64,000 bases of DNA from positions 20,470-84,469 of the forward strand of contig PLXC01000118.1 in NCBI GenBank assembly GCA_003151275.1, read 5' to 3'. Made by a program: the position numbers and the translations under genes. Of the stretch, positions 35,171 to 44,704 are shown in pieces (position 1 is the first letter of the stretch; every line of letters starts with the position of its first letter). Source of the DNA: Candidatus Melainabacteria bacterium (GTDB taxonomy: Bacteria; Cyanobacteriota; Vampirovibrionia; Obscuribacterales; Obscuribacteraceae). Below the pieces are notes generated by a model. It had not been told where the DNA came from and made no database searches. It worked only from the letters and a program-made list of their open reading frames with translations.

Positions 35171-38139
35171 TAGGAAGCCGTTTTTGTTCTGAAGAAGTGC
35201 TGCCACCATGATGGTTGCACCGAATGCACGGCAGTTACAAGCTCGGACATCTTGGCTCTGGCTAATGGATTATTCACGACGTCACTCATGCGCAAGAAGG
35301 CTGCGCCATGGTAATAGCCATCTTGCTGTGGAAGGTCAAAGAACGATGCCATCCGGTCCCAAGCTGCTGGATCGGAGAGATTACCATTCAGAGCATTCTC
35401 TCCCTTCAACCATAAGCCCTGACGCTCTGCTTCTTGTCCGAACCATGTAGCAAGCGTGTGCGGAAGAGCCTTGATGGCGGGTCCATTGTCTCCGTCAGGC
35501 ATTTCGATAGCGGTGAATGCAGGCACTATGACTGTGTCCGAACCTTGTAAGGTTGGCTGAATTTTACGGAACATAGACAGGAGAGGACGATATCCGCGTC
35601 CAGCGGCATCACTATTCCAGTCACCGCGGCTGGTGCGAATCAAACCAGCGGCAAGTTCAGCTTGACGGTCACCGAGGATTACATTGTCTCCGTCAAGTGC
35701 CCCTGCACGCCAGTGCACACCTGGAACTTTTGCACCAAGATCGACGCCAGCAAATGCCGAGTCATTCTTGGCAAAAATTGAGGCAGCAAGAGTCATAACT
35801 CTTTCGCCGTGATCGATCAATGATTGGTTGTACCAGTCGAAGAAGTCTCTTCCATACTGTGTATTGAAATTGTCGCCGCGCTCAAAAAATTCTTTAGCAT
35901 TGGTTGGCGGAAGAATATGGGAATCATCAAGGTTCTGAATTCCCCAAGCTTTGCCTAAAGCTTCGTCGCCACCATATTTGAGTTTGACGTAATCGCGGAA
36001 TGAAGATATCGCCATGTCCGAATATGCTTGTAGTCCGCCACGCGTTGGATAACCTGTGTTAGTGTCATGCGAATTGTAGGATGGATACCGCAACTCTCCG
36101 GCAGGTCCAAGGCTGATGTTCACTTCACCTATGCTCTTGCGTTTGCCGGCAAAATGATCCTGGAAGTTTTTCATCACCGACGCATAATGCTCTTGAGCAA
36201 GTTCATCGGCCCAGAGCGAAATGTATTCCTTACTCGAGTTACCTTGTTCGCTCTTGTACTTGAAAGAATCAGGCGTGCTATTCGGCAGTTTAGTTGCGAG
36301 ATCGGCCCAAATCCATTGAGGGAGCGGAATATTTACAGTGTCACCAACGTTGCCGCCACACTCATGGAACGAAAGAATTGGGTTCCATCTTAGACCGGAT
36401 TTGATAATGTGATCGCTCAGTTTGTCAAAGTAAGTAAAATCGAATTTGCCTTTTTCAGGCTCGATCATTCCCCACCAAACATCGGTGGAAACGGCATCCA
36501 CACCTAGTTTCTTTGCTTCTCCCAGCTGTCTGTCAAACTCCGCCCAAGCGGCTTTGGATTCGGGACTATTTGGATTGGCAGCATCACCGATCATCAATGG
36601 TGCCATGACATTGAAGTTGGTTTGTCCACCATCCAAACGAGTCACAGAATTAAATCCGTTATCGCGCCATGTTTTGACTTCTTGAGGTTGGGCACCATTA
36701 GCAAGAAGCAAATGATTATTGTTGTCTGTTAACAAGAAGATTTTGCCACGCACATCTGGTGAATCAAAAACGTGTTTGGCGCGGTCTCCTGCTGAGAGTG
36801 TTTCTGGATATGCAGTTGCAATAACGTCGGCTTTATCGGCGTCAGGCAACAGCTTTCCTTCCGTCTTTGTTAACTGCTGGACGAATAAACTCTTTTCGGG
36901 ACCCAGTTCTGGCTTCTCTTTAGTGCCGCCAATGATTTCGCGAACTCGGAGCATCGCTGATTCTGACTTAGTTTGACGAAATGCATCCAGTGCTTCTTTC
37001 CCTGACGAGATCACAAACTCTTTTGGAGCGGGAACCGTTTGCGGCGGAAGTGGTGCCACTTCAACGGAACGAACATCGGTGTACGCAGTCGTATCGATCG
37101 GAACTTTAATATCGCCGGCTTTCGGAGGAACAGCTTTTTCACCATTCACAGCAGGTGAATTAACAAGCTGATCAAGCACGCTGTCAGTTCGAATCAAAGT
37201 TGACGGAGCAGCTTTACCGAGCATGTCTAGCGTGCCGCGATTTGACTCGGCTGGCGGCACAGCAATTTTATGAGTAATTAGTGGTGATTGCGGCTCTTCG
37301 GGTATGACGACGTTGCTTCGCTCTCGACGCGGTGTTGATACCACTTCTGCAGATGGCGTTAATTTCGCGCCGGTCCCGGCGGCTGCGCCCATAATTAATC
37401 CTTCGATGGCAGCGCTCTGCACAACTTTCGACAAATTGAATTTTTCACCAGCGTCTTGCTGGCGAACGATCTCATTGCCACCACCAGTGACTATACCAAA
37501 TGTGGTGCCCATGGCAATTCCGCCACCAATCTGACTCTTTACCAGCGCACCTTTTGTGGCAGCGTTGAGAGTTCCAAATGCGCCTTCGCCGATTCCCCAG
37601 GCAGCAGCGTCGAAAATCATCGACTTCGCATTGAAAACGTTAGAAGCGACTCTACCAGCTGCTTTGGTCGGATCGGTGAAAATGTCTCTCTGATAGATGT
37701 CGTCTGCGGCACGACTGCCCATGCCAATCAAGACACCTTTGGTGGGAGCAAACGTGTAATTCGCCCCGACAACATGAAAAATGCCTTTCATCGTGGCGCC
37801 TTTCGCGGCACCCAAACCGAAGTCCTCGAGTTGCTGAGACAATGGGGTATCCGGCCTTGCTTGTCCTAAGCCGTATGCCAAGACCGCGCCCACCATTCCA
37901 GCTTTGCCGCCGGTAAACAAGGAAGTCGTTTTGATAAAATCGGAAGCGTAGTGGTCTACGGTTGTTCGCAGGGAAGCGTCGGAAATAAACCGCGAGGTGA
38001 CGACATCGACGCCCTTTTCCAAGTAACTCTGGGGCGGATCCTGCGATTTTGGAGGGGAAATCCTATTAAATAAAGCCGAATCGTGGTTGACTTCGGTTGA
38101 AGGTTTGACAGCTGGTTTGTCGTTTGGGTTATCTGGCAT
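35170..38139 (-). CDS. Beta-amylase (GH14) with long N-terminal extension
   Basis: Beta-amylase releases maltose from the non-reducing ends of alpha-1,4-glucans. The C-terminal 500 residues of this 989-residue protein are a GH14 barrel with both family signatures: HECGGNVGD (signature 1, around residue 593) and GPAGELRYPSY (signature 2, with the catalytic acid Glu). DAVSTDVWWGMIEPEKGKFD is the conserved first strand region. The N-terminal 270 residues are Gly/Ala-rich, moderately hydrophobic and repetitive (GEGAFGTLNAATKGALVKSQ; IAMGTTFGIVTGGGNEIVRQ), a segment type also seen in the giant protein at 48303. A roughly 200-residue Pro/Ser-rich and alpha/beta middle part follows. The extension is unlike known beta-amylases and may target the enzyme. 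Confidence 0.92.
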   Translation of the reverse strand: MPDNPNDKPAVKPSTEVNHDSALFNRISPPKSQDPPQSYLEKGVDVVTSRFISDASLRTTVDHYASDFIKTTSLFTGGKAGMVGAVLAYGLGQARPDTPLSQQLEDFGLGAAKGATMKGIFHVVGANYTFAPTKGVLIGMGSRAADDIYQRDIFTDPTKAAGRVASNVFNAKSMIFDAAAWGIGEGAFGTLNAATKGALVKSQIGGGIAMGTTFGIVTGGGNEIVRQQDAGEKFNLSKVVQSAAIEGLIMGAAAGTGAKLTPSAEVVSTPRRERSNVVIPEEPQSPLITHKIAVPPAESNRGTLDMLGKAAPSTLIRTDSVLDQLVNSPAVNGEKAVPPKAGDIKVPIDTTAYTDVRSVEVAPLPPQTVPAPKEFVISSGKEALDAFRQTKSESAMLRVREIIGGTKEKPELGPEKSLFVQQLTKTEGKLLPDADKADVIATAYPETLSAGDRAKHVFDSPDVRGKIFLLTDNNNHLLLANGAQPQEVKTWRDNGFNSVTRLDGGQTNFNVMAPLMIGDAANPNSPESKAAWAEFDRQLGEAKKLGVDAVSTDVWWGMIEPEKGKFDFTYFDKLSDHIIKSGLRWNPILSFHECGGNVGDTVNIPLPQWIWADLATKLPNSTPDSFKYKSEQGNSSKEYISLWADELAQEHYASVMKNFQDHFAGKRKSIGEVNISLGPAGELRYPSYNSHDTNTGYPTRGGLQAYSDMAISSFRDYVKLKYGGDEALGKAWGIQNLDDSHILPPTNAKEFFERGDNFNTQYGRDFFDWYNQSLIDHGERVMTLAASIFAKNDSAFAGVDLGAKVPGVHWRAGALDGDNVILGDRQAELAAGLIRTSRGDWNSDAAGRGYRPLLSMFRKIQPTLQGSDTVIVPAFTAIEMPDGDNGPAIKALPHTLATWFGQEAERQGLWLKGENALNGNLSDPAAWDRMASFFDLPQQDGYYHGAAFLRMSDVVNNPLARAKMSELVTAVHSVQPSWWQHFFRTKTAS

Positions 38140-38312
38140 TCCAGGTCAGGTTCTACGTTGAGGGAACTTTTCTGCATACAAATCTATCTGTGAAGTGCAT
38201 CGCTAACAATGGGGGAAGCACCATGCCCGAAGTTGGCTGAGCAAGGGGTGGGGAGAGACAGAGAACACAGGCTCTGCCCAGGTGTCCCGGCTTAATTACA
38301 CACGGAGGGGCA

Positions 38313-38678
38313 ATGCTCTTGCCACGCCGAATCTTAATAGTCGAAGATAATCCGGTAAACCAGAAAGTCCTGCACTATCTGATTACTGGACAAGGCTTCC
38401 AAGCTGAAATTGCCGCTAATGGCGTCAAGGCCCTTGACGCGTTCAAGCCCGACCAATTCGTTCTCATCTTCATGGACCTGCGTATGCCACTAATGGACGG
38501 CTTCGAGACGACACGTGAGCTGCGAAAATCAGGCTGCGAGATTCCGATTATTGCTATTACAGCCAGCGAGCAAGAGGACGACAGAATTAAAAGCGTCGAT
38601 GCAGGCATGGACGGCTTTCTTACCAAACCGTTTAATAAATTGGACTTTGATGGCGTCCTCAAACAGTGGCTAATTTGA
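38313..38678 (+). CDS. Single-domain response regulator
   Basis: A 121-residue stand-alone receiver domain. It shows the acidic pair in ILIVEDNPVNQKVL, the phospho-acceptor Asp in LIFMDLRMPLMDGFETT, the Thr/Ala switch position (AITASEQ) and the Lys in LTKPFNKLDFDGVL. 'EDNPVNQKVL' is typical of receivers at the end of hybrid kinases, so it likely receives phosphate from a kinase encoded elsewhere, perhaps those at 42875-46566. GGAGG lies four bases before the ATG. The GNAT gene follows 34 bases downstream. Confidence 0.93.
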   Translation: MLLPRRILIVEDNPVNQKVLHYLITGQGFQAEIAANGVKALDAFKPDQFVLIFMDLRMPLMDGFETTRELRKSGCEIPIIAITASEQEDDRIKSVDAGMDGFLTKPFNKLDFDGVLKQWLI

Positions 38679-38712
38679 ATTGCGCTCAGGCTCTATAAGC
38701 TAAGATCGAGAA

Positions 38713-39255
38713 ATGGTCGAGAATGAAACGCGCAAAGTCAAAGCTATTCCGCTAAGACGCCTAAAAATGAGCCGCCCGACAGAGCGACTGGCTGCGCCAA
38801 TCAATTTCGGGAAATATCGCTGCCGTAGACTCACTGATGTCGATGGAGCGATGATTGGTCGGCTCCTGTGTACTTCCTTCCGCGGAACTATAGATGATGC
38901 GGAACATCAGACCGACGAGCAGTGGCGAAATATAGCCATTCGTACTTTTTGGCAGGGCATTTGCCACAAATCATCCCTGGTCCTATTTGAGGGGAACACC
39001 CCGATTTGCGCTATGGTTGTGGTTCCCCATCGACACTCTCGCTCTCTCGATCTGGCCATGACTCACCCCTTTTACCGAGGGCAGGGGTTGGCGGAGCTTT
39101 TAATTCGCCAATGCTTGCACAATCTCAATCAGACAGGCGTTCAAAGCATGAGCCTATGGGTCACAGAACAAAACGCACCGGCACTGCGTTTATATGAAAA
39201 GCTCGGATTCGAAACCCAATCCGACTTTTACTGCCTCAAGGTGGTATTTACTTGA
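38713..39255 (+). CDS. GNAT family N-acetyltransferase
   Basis: A 180-residue protein with one GNAT domain from about residue 38. The acetyl-CoA-binding motif is HPFYRGQGLAELLIRQCL, followed by MSLWVTEQNAPALRLYEKLG with the usual Asn and Tyr of the last strands. The acceptor substrate is unknown; the RimI-like C-terminal pattern fits N-terminal or small-molecule acetylation. The first 30 residues are basic and could be non-native, as an ATG at 38767 is an alternative start. It follows the response regulator by 34 bases. Confidence 0.88.
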   Translation: MVENETRKVKAIPLRRLKMSRPTERLAAPINFGKYRCRRLTDVDGAMIGRLLCTSFRGTIDDAEHQTDEQWRNIAIRTFWQGICHKSSLVLFEGNTPICAMVVVPHRHSRSLDLAMTHPFYRGQGLAELLIRQCLHNLNQTGVQSMSLWVTEQNAPALRLYEKLGFETQSDFYCLKVVFT

Positions 39256-39296
39256 GCACAATTGTGTATCCTGTTTTAGTAACCGTTGGCTGACAC

Positions 39297-39899
39297 ATGA
39301 CTTCAGTCCCAGATAGCAGCGATCCCTTAAAATTCGACGTCACACAAATCCGTGACGATTCACTGCGCGCTCACCTTTTAGCGGCTCAAGAGCTGCACCT
39401 TACGGGACGTACACGTCAGGCCGAGGAGAGATATCGCCAAGCTTTGCAATTTGCTGAAGCAACGTATGGGCCGCAGCACTTTTTCTACATGCAAATCTTG
39501 ATCGCTGTGACCGAATTCTATGAAGCGCTTGGTGAGATGGAAGAGGTGCGCAAGATTGGCAAGCGAGTTGCTCAGTCTGGACTGGAACGGAAACTGCTAA
39601 AAACCAAAGAGGAAGGCAGCGAAGATTCTGTCAAAACGGTGAAAGCACCACTGCCTGTTGAAATTCGCAAAGCCGCACAAATTCTAGGCGTTCCCTTCGA
39701 TGACCTGACACCAACGACGGTGCACAAAGCATGGCGTTCGCAAATGTCGTTGCGCACAGTCCATCCCGATCTCGGTGGAGAAGCTGAATCAGCAGTTTTA
39801 GTGAACAAGGCGAAAGCGCAACTTGATGCCTGGTTTGAAGAACGATCACCGAAGCTCGGTAAAAAACTAAACAAACCAACGGATAAGAAATCCGGGTAG
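39297..39899 (+). CDS. TPR plus J-domain-like protein
   Basis: A 200-residue protein. Residues about 20-85 form a TPR pair (LHLTGRTRQAEERYRQALQF + YGPQHFFYMQILIAVTEFYE). Residues about 120-185 resemble a J domain: AAQILGVPFDDLTPTTVHKA, WRSQM..RTVHPDLGGEAES with the HPD signature and VNKAKAQLDAWFEE. J domains stimulate the ATPase of Hsp70. The combination suggests a co-chaperone or scaffold; the C-terminus is Lys-rich. No strong ribosome-binding site is seen. The stop codon overlaps the palindrome at 39899. Confidence 0.8.
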   Translation: MTSVPDSSDPLKFDVTQIRDDSLRAHLLAAQELHLTGRTRQAEERYRQALQFAEATYGPQHFFYMQILIAVTEFYEALGEMEEVRKIGKRVAQSGLERKLLKTKEEGSEDSVKTVKAPLPVEIRKAAQILGVPFDDLTPTTVHKAWRSQMSLRTVHPDLGGEAESAVLVNKAKAQLDAWFEERSPKLGKKLNKPTDKKSG

Positions 39900-39914
39900 C
39901 ACCAAATATGGTGC
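39899..39914. repeat. Gene-end palindrome GCACCA-AATA-TGGTGC
   Basis: A 6-bp stem with a 4-base loop that starts in the stop codon of the TPR/J-domain gene. It has no T-run, so it is not a classical terminator. Related copies lie at 35119 and 33659. Confidence 0.45.
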
Positions 39915-40086
39915 ATTCGTTTACAGTAGAGAGCCTTTAGCTTTGCAACCACACCGCCGAATAGCAAACACTTGTGGCTAATTTGTGAATATCGCTTTTA
40001 ATCTAGAATAGCGGATTTAAGCGCCAAGTTTAGTATCGCAATTACCTTTTTGATGTAGTATTGCGGTCATCAATCTAGGAGGATTT

Positions 40087-40299
40087 ATGAGTAAGAAAGC
40101 GTCAGAACATCACAAAAAAGCAGCTGAGCATCTTGAGAATGCTGCTAAGCATCACAAGAAAGCTGCAGAGCAACATGACCAAGGCAATCATGAAAAGGCA
40201 GCCCATCATGCGCACACTGCCAAAGGTCATCACTTACATGCTGACAACGCCGCCAATGAAGCAACAAAAGCGCATTGTGAAGACCATGGAAGCAAATAA
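40087..40299 (+). CDS. Small His/Lys/Ala-rich protein
   Basis: A 70-residue protein of highly biased composition: 16 His, many Lys and Ala in heptad-like arrangement (SEHHKKAAEHLENAAKHHKK, NHEKAAHHAHTAKGHHLHAD). It probably forms an amphipathic helix with a His-rich face that could bind metals or acidic polymers. Similar short 'HHxxAAEHHxxAA' proteins are widespread in proteobacteria, without a proven role. A strong AGGAGG site lies six bases before the ATG, pointing to high expression. A terminator-like hairpin follows at 40327, so it forms a single-gene transcript. Confidence 0.85.
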   Translation: MSKKASEHHKKAAEHLENAAKHHKKAAEQHDQGNHEKAAHHAHTAKGHHLHADNAANEATKAHCEDHGSK

Positions 40300-40326
40300 T
40301 TAAGAGCCCATAGCTGTTGAGTAGAA

Positions 40327-40362
40327 TGAGAAAGAGTGCCACCTAGGCGCTCTTTTTCTTTT
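40327..40362 (+). terminator. Rho-independent terminator after the His-rich gene
   Basis: AAAGAGTGCC (40331-40340) pairs over 10 bp with GGCGCTCTTT (40346-40355) around a 5-base loop, followed by TTCTTTT. It lies about 30 bases after the stop codon. Confidence 0.8.
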
Positions 40363-40525
40363 CGAACTAGTCATTGTAGGCTCTCAGTTTCATAACGAAA
40401 AATATTTCGCAGAATCGTATTCGCCCACGATTTACTCAACAGGGTGAAACCAAATGCTAGTTGTGGTTCTAGGTAACTGAATGAAGAGCGAGCAGCACTA
40501 GCTCGATTGTCAAAGTACCGATGAA

Positions 40526-41638
40526 CTAAGCGTATCGTCTGCCATCTTGTGTGTCGTCGTCTCCGCTGCGAGCCCACTTAGACATGTTGTTGGAAACATA
40601 CGCCATGTAGCTGCGGGGATTGTTGCCGTCTGAGCCTGGCGCATAACGGTGAATAATTTGCGCTAGGTCCTTTCCTCTATAGCTGTCGGAACTGAGCAGG
40701 CGCATCCAATCAGCGACACCTTCTTTGACGTTCTCGTAATGTTTGAAACCATGTCCGCCGGAACCGCGAATATTACCGAAACTATTGTTGCGAACTGCTG
40801 CGCCTTTGGTACCAAAAGTGGATTCTTGTCCGTACATCGCAAGCGCGAAAGCTGGATTAATATGGTGCGCGACAGCTTGATCGTAGATGTAATTTCCTAA
40901 TCCAGCTGCAGGTGAATGGTTTTCTCTCAGAACTTTATCAATTCCTTGAGCGCTGATTGTTGGTGCTCCCCAAATTTGAGGATTTTCAGAACGGCGTGAA
41001 CGGTCCAGCGTCGGATCGGAAGTATCGGCACCGCGGCGATCCTGGGTGCGATCTTGTGTTCGATCCTGTGTGCGCTCACGACCACCAGGTTGCAAATCGC
41101 GCTCTGTTACTTCACCTTGCGGGGCGCCCTGTGAATCGCCTTGTGGATCGCCTTGGCCTGATGATTGCTCACCTGAGCCGTGACGTCCACCTCTGTGATG
41201 TCCGCGACCATGATGCCCACGTCCATGGCGTCCGTGATGTCCATGCCCTCTGCCGGCGTGTCCACCTGTGCGTTCGGGAGCAGCTTCCGGACCCTGCTCA
41301 GATGGCTGTCGTCCTTCACGGTTGACGGTATCGTGCCCCTCTTTATCTACACCAATATGAATATTGGGCAAGAATCCGTCAGCATGCAATTTTTTATCGA
41401 TCTCGCCAACATCAGCTTTGTACTGAGCAAGATTGAAATTGCCATTCTGCATTGCGGCTTGACGCATCAGGCTGAGCTCATCGTGAAGCGCCTCAGTTCC
41501 CATGCCTTGGCTAATGCCCTGCTCGATTCTCCGAGCACCGGTCTCAAAAGGATTCTGCGGGCTGAACTGCGGAGCGTGGTATCCGTTGTTTCTACCCGGG
41601 TCTGGTGGGGGGATCGCGTCCGAATTGGTGCGACTCAT
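40526..41638 (-). CDS. Glucosaminidase/lysozyme-like protein with His/Gly/Arg-rich linker
   Basis: A 370-residue protein. The C-terminal 150 residues (GLGNYIYDQAVAHHINPAFA, then MYGQESTFGTKGAAVRNNSF and NIRGSGGHGFKHYENVKEGV) match the lysozyme-like glucosaminidase fold that cleaves peptidoglycan; the Glu in GQESTFG is the likely catalytic acid. Before it lies a low-complexity stretch with repeated GHHGRGHH-type and (ERTQD)n-type units (about residues 120-210) that may bind polyanions. There is no signal peptide, so export may use another path. The ATG has AAGGGT about six bases upstream. The downstream neighbour is convergent (40299). Confidence 0.83.
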   Translation of the reverse strand: MSRTNSDAIPPPDPGRNNGYHAPQFSPQNPFETGARRIEQGISQGMGTEALHDELSLMRQAAMQNGNFNLAQYKADVGEIDKKLHADGFLPNIHIGVDKEGHDTVNREGRQPSEQGPEAAPERTGGHAGRGHGHHGRHGRGHHGRGHHRGGRHGSGEQSSGQGDPQGDSQGAPQGEVTERDLQPGGRERTQDRTQDRTQDRRGADTSDPTLDRSRRSENPQIWGAPTISAQGIDKVLRENHSPAAGLGNYIYDQAVAHHINPAFALAMYGQESTFGTKGAAVRNNSFGNIRGSGGHGFKHYENVKEGVADWMRLLSSDSYRGKDLAQIIHRYAPGSDGNNPRSYMAYVSNNMSKWARSGDDDTQDGRRYA

Positions 41639-41738
41639 GGGGTGACCCTTTATATATTTACTAAATCTGACTCTAACAATTTATTTGAATAACCTTTCCG
41701 AGTTGTTACCAAATCAAGATTCGGTAGTACACAACACT

Positions 41739-42839
41739 CTAAACATCAAATTCGTTCAATTCCTGACCGAACGTCTCGCCATTCGCAAATTTTTCAAGCA
41801 CAGCCGAGACGAACTCGTCGCAGGCACCCTGGGCAGCATCTCCACCATGATTGGTGGCAACCAGCACGGCAAACCGCTCAGTGGGCGCAATCCGCACATT
41901 GGCAAAGTTCATCGTGTTGCTTCCGTTGTGCGAGAGTACGAGCCCGTCCGCCCAGTCGCACTCCTTCAGGACCCAGCCACCCATGTAAGTGCCGCCGAAA
42001 GGGTCGGTGTGAAGGTGTTCGAAAGTCTCTGGTTTTAGTAAGGAATTGGGCTTTTCTCCTTTTTCCAAATGCATGATTGCAAACTTGGTCCAATCACCGA
42101 TGCTGCAATGAACACCACCTCCCGGACAAATCGCAGCGGGGTTGTCGCTCATCGGACCGGGATGAACAACGACGTAGTCGTCCTTTTCGAAAAAATGCTG
42201 CAGCGGCTGATCTAAAAGCCCTGGTGTCCCCATAGCACCAAATCCGGCTGTAGTCATTCGCAATGGAGCGAACAATCGCTGAGTGATCAATTTCTCCCAG
42301 TCAATGTTTGTCACACGCTCAGAAATTGCACCAAGCAAGGCATAACCGGCGTTTGAGTAGACATAGGTATCGCCAGGAGTGGTTTCTGGTGTTTCAGAAA
42401 GCATTAGCTGGATAAACTTATAACGCTGTGTATTACTGGTACCAGAAAACTGGTGCATGTCCAAAAGAGACTTTCCCAACGGATGACTCCGGTTCGGCAT
42501 GCCGCCTTTATGAGCCATTAGCATTTCGACTGTGAGGTCTTTAAAGCCAGGATTGATGGTAAGCTCCGGGAAAATTTCCGAAACTCTCGTATGCCAATCC
42601 AAAAGTTTTTCTTCAATCAGCATGGCCACAAGTGTAGCCGTCATCGCTTTTGTGCAGGAACCGATGTGAAATTTGTCGTCAATAGTAACTGGAACGTTGC
42701 TCTCAATTGTGCGGTAACCAGAACAAGCGCTTGTTACTGTCGATCCTTGCATCACCACAGAACAAGCCATTCCTGATAGTTGATTATTTTCTCGAATTTT
42801 GTCCAGAACAATTTTAAATTGGGAAATATCGCTGCTCAA
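41739..42839 (-). CDS. Serine hydrolase of the beta-lactamase/EstB family
   Basis: A 366-residue class-C beta-lactamase-like protein. The nucleophile lies in FHIGSCTKAMTATLVAML (SxxK motif), the Tyr-x-Asn motif is YSNAGYALLG and the third motif appears as LSHNGSNTMNF (HxG instead of KTG). Such proteins are usually esterases, D-aminopeptidases or peptidoglycan-modifying enzymes rather than true beta-lactamases. No signal peptide is seen. The start is a TTG with GAAGGAG seven bases upstream. It lies 35 bases downstream of the histidine kinase pair on the same strand and may be co-transcribed. Confidence 0.88.
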   Translation of the reverse strand: MSSDISQFKIVLDKIRENNQLSGMACSVVMQGSTVTSACSGYRTIESNVPVTIDDKFHIGSCTKAMTATLVAMLIEEKLLDWHTRVSEIFPELTINPGFKDLTVEMLMAHKGGMPNRSHPLGKSLLDMHQFSGTSNTQRYKFIQLMLSETPETTPGDTYVYSNAGYALLGAISERVTNIDWEKLITQRLFAPLRMTTAGFGAMGTPGLLDQPLQHFFEKDDYVVVHPGPMSDNPAAICPGGGVHCSIGDWTKFAIMHLEKGEKPNSLLKPETFEHLHTDPFGGTYMGGWVLKECDWADGLVLSHNGSNTMNFANVRIAPTERFAVLVATNHGGDAAQGACDEFVSAVLEKFANGETFGQELNEFDV

Positions 42840-42874
42840 GAATCGACTCCTTCATTTTGTAATATCAACTGCAT

Positions 42875-44704
42875 CTAAACGTTTTTGAGATTGGGAAGTT
42901 GCAACCAAATAGAAGTGCCACCATTTGCTGCTGGATTCGCACCACATGAGCCACCATGCTGCAACGCAATCGCTCGCGACAAAGTCAATCCCAAGCCAAG
43001 TGATCTCGAAAGAGACGGCAACTCCACCTGCTGAAAGGGCTCGAAGATAAACTGCAACTTTTCACGAGGAATGGCCAGACTGCGAGTATTCAAACAGATG
43101 GTAACAGCTTCGTCGCTCAACATCGAATCAACCACAACATCAATTGTTTCGCCTTCCGAACAAAGTCGCAGCATACAGGTTAACATTTTCGAAATCGCCT
43201 GTCTGAGCCGTTCTCTATCAGCCACTACATCAACCTCACAGCCTTCAAACATCACGGCAACGTTCATCATTTCCGCGAGGCTGCAGACTGAATCCAGCGC
43301 TGAATCGATCACGTCTTCCAAAGAAACCTTCGCCTTCGCCATCTCCAATTTGCCTGCCTCAAGTTTTTCCAAATCAAGCAACTCATTGATCAGCATGATT
43401 AATTGATCGACCTGTCCCTCAGCACGACTAGCCTCATTAATCGCTTTACTCTCGATTTGTCCATACACTCCCATCGGCAACAGTTGCAAAAAACCCGCAA
43501 CAGAAGTCAAAGGTGTCCTAAGTTCGTGGCTGACCATAGCCACAAAAGCTTGTCGCATTTTTTCGACTTCATGCCTTTCGCTGACATCAACAACGATAGC
43601 CAGTCGTCTTGATATTGTGCTCAACGATACGTCAACTACAGCAAACTCAACGAAGAGCTCCCTACGATCCTTTTTGTGAGCGATTAACTCAACGACACCT
43701 TGAATAGCAGTGGTACCAGTCAACGGAACTCCTTTGGCACCACTGGTCGAAAAATGACTGGAGAGACGTGAACCTACCAGAGCTCCATTCTCGTAATCCA
43801 AAAGTTTTTCCAACATAGGATTTGCGTACTCAATCTTTTCTTCATCGGCGATGATCATGAGACCAATGGGCATCTGGTCTATCATCGCGCGAATCTGCTC
43901 TTCATTGGCTCTAATAAGGTCCTCTTCGCCTCGGAGAGAACTAGACATCTCATGAAACGCTCTGTCCAACAAAGCTATTTCATCTGTTCCCGGAAGAGGC
44001 GAACGCAAAGTTGAGCGTTGTCGCAATCTGTCTGAATTGTCTACAACAACAGCCAGTCGGGAGGTGATGCTGCGAACAAAAAATAAAGCCAGCATTACTG
44101 CAGCAAATATATTAATAGCCAACGCTCCCATTAACAGCCGTCCTAAGCAGTCACGTTGAAATTTCATCGCCGCTGGACCTTCGCTTTCAATTTTCTTTTC
44201 AGTTTTGAGGAAATCAATGAAATCGTGCACTAAGGGTTCCATTCGCGCCTGCATTTTCGCTTGAATTTTGATCGCATATCGCATCGCTACCAGTGCAGGC
44301 TCTGTATCGCTGACATGCCTCATTTTGTCCAATACAGCCAGCGAGACAGTGCAGTTATCGTCAATTTTCTTAAGCAGGTTTAGCTGGTTCGGGTCAGAAA
44401 TAAGCTGCTCTTTAAGCCAAGCAATATCTTTCGGAATGTTATCTCTGGCAATTTCGTAATTATGTAAACTAGTGGGATCATGTGAGGAAGTATACTTGGC
44501 AACAGTGGTTCCCGCTTCATACAGAGAGTGTAGGAGAAGATTGGTTCTAGAGATGATCGCTTTCGCCTTTTGCTGTTTGGTGGATTCGTCTTCGGCTCTA
44601 CTGAGGAGCCAGGCGTAACAACCCACAAATAAGAGTTCAAGGAGCAGCAGGATAGCTACTAGAAACAGTCCTTTGAAACTTAGTTTACTAGTGGAAAAGT
44701 TCAC
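42875..44704 (-). CDS. Sensor histidine kinase A: His box intact, ATP-binding domain degenerate
   Basis: A 609-residue membrane sensor. TM1 (LFLVAILLLLELLFVGCYAW), an extracytoplasmic helical CHASE3-like sensor, TM2 near residue 205, HAMP, a PAS domain (about 260-375) and the dimerisation domain with intact phospho-acceptor: AMVSHELRTPLTSVAGFLQL. The ATPase domain is damaged: the N-box position reads ISKMLTCMLRLCSEG with no Asn, and the DxGxG position reads LNTRSLAI. Only the G2-like GLGLTLSRAIALQHGG remains. It should be unable to bind ATP in the normal way. The start GTG overlaps the stop of kinase B (GTGA, 44701-44704), with GGTGGAG upstream, so translation is coupled. Confidence 0.9.
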   Translation of the reverse strand: MNFSTSKLSFKGLFLVAILLLLELLFVGCYAWLLSRAEDESTKQQKAKAIISRTNLLLHSLYEAGTTVAKYTSSHDPTSLHNYEIARDNIPKDIAWLKEQLISDPNQLNLLKKIDDNCTVSLAVLDKMRHVSDTEPALVAMRYAIKIQAKMQARMEPLVHDFIDFLKTEKKIESEGPAAMKFQRDCLGRLLMGALAINIFAAVMLALFFVRSITSRLAVVVDNSDRLRQRSTLRSPLPGTDEIALLDRAFHEMSSSLRGEEDLIRANEEQIRAMIDQMPIGLMIIADEEKIEYANPMLEKLLDYENGALVGSRLSSHFSTSGAKGVPLTGTTAIQGVVELIAHKKDRRELFVEFAVVDVSLSTISRRLAIVVDVSERHEVEKMRQAFVAMVSHELRTPLTSVAGFLQLLPMGVYGQIESKAINEASRAEGQVDQLIMLINELLDLEKLEAGKLEMAKAKVSLEDVIDSALDSVCSLAEMMNVAVMFEGCEVDVVADRERLRQAISKMLTCMLRLCSEGETIDVVVDSMLSDEAVTICLNTRSLAIPREKLQFIFEPFQQVELPSLSRSLGLGLTLSRAIALQHGGSCGANPAANGGTSIWLQLPNLKNV

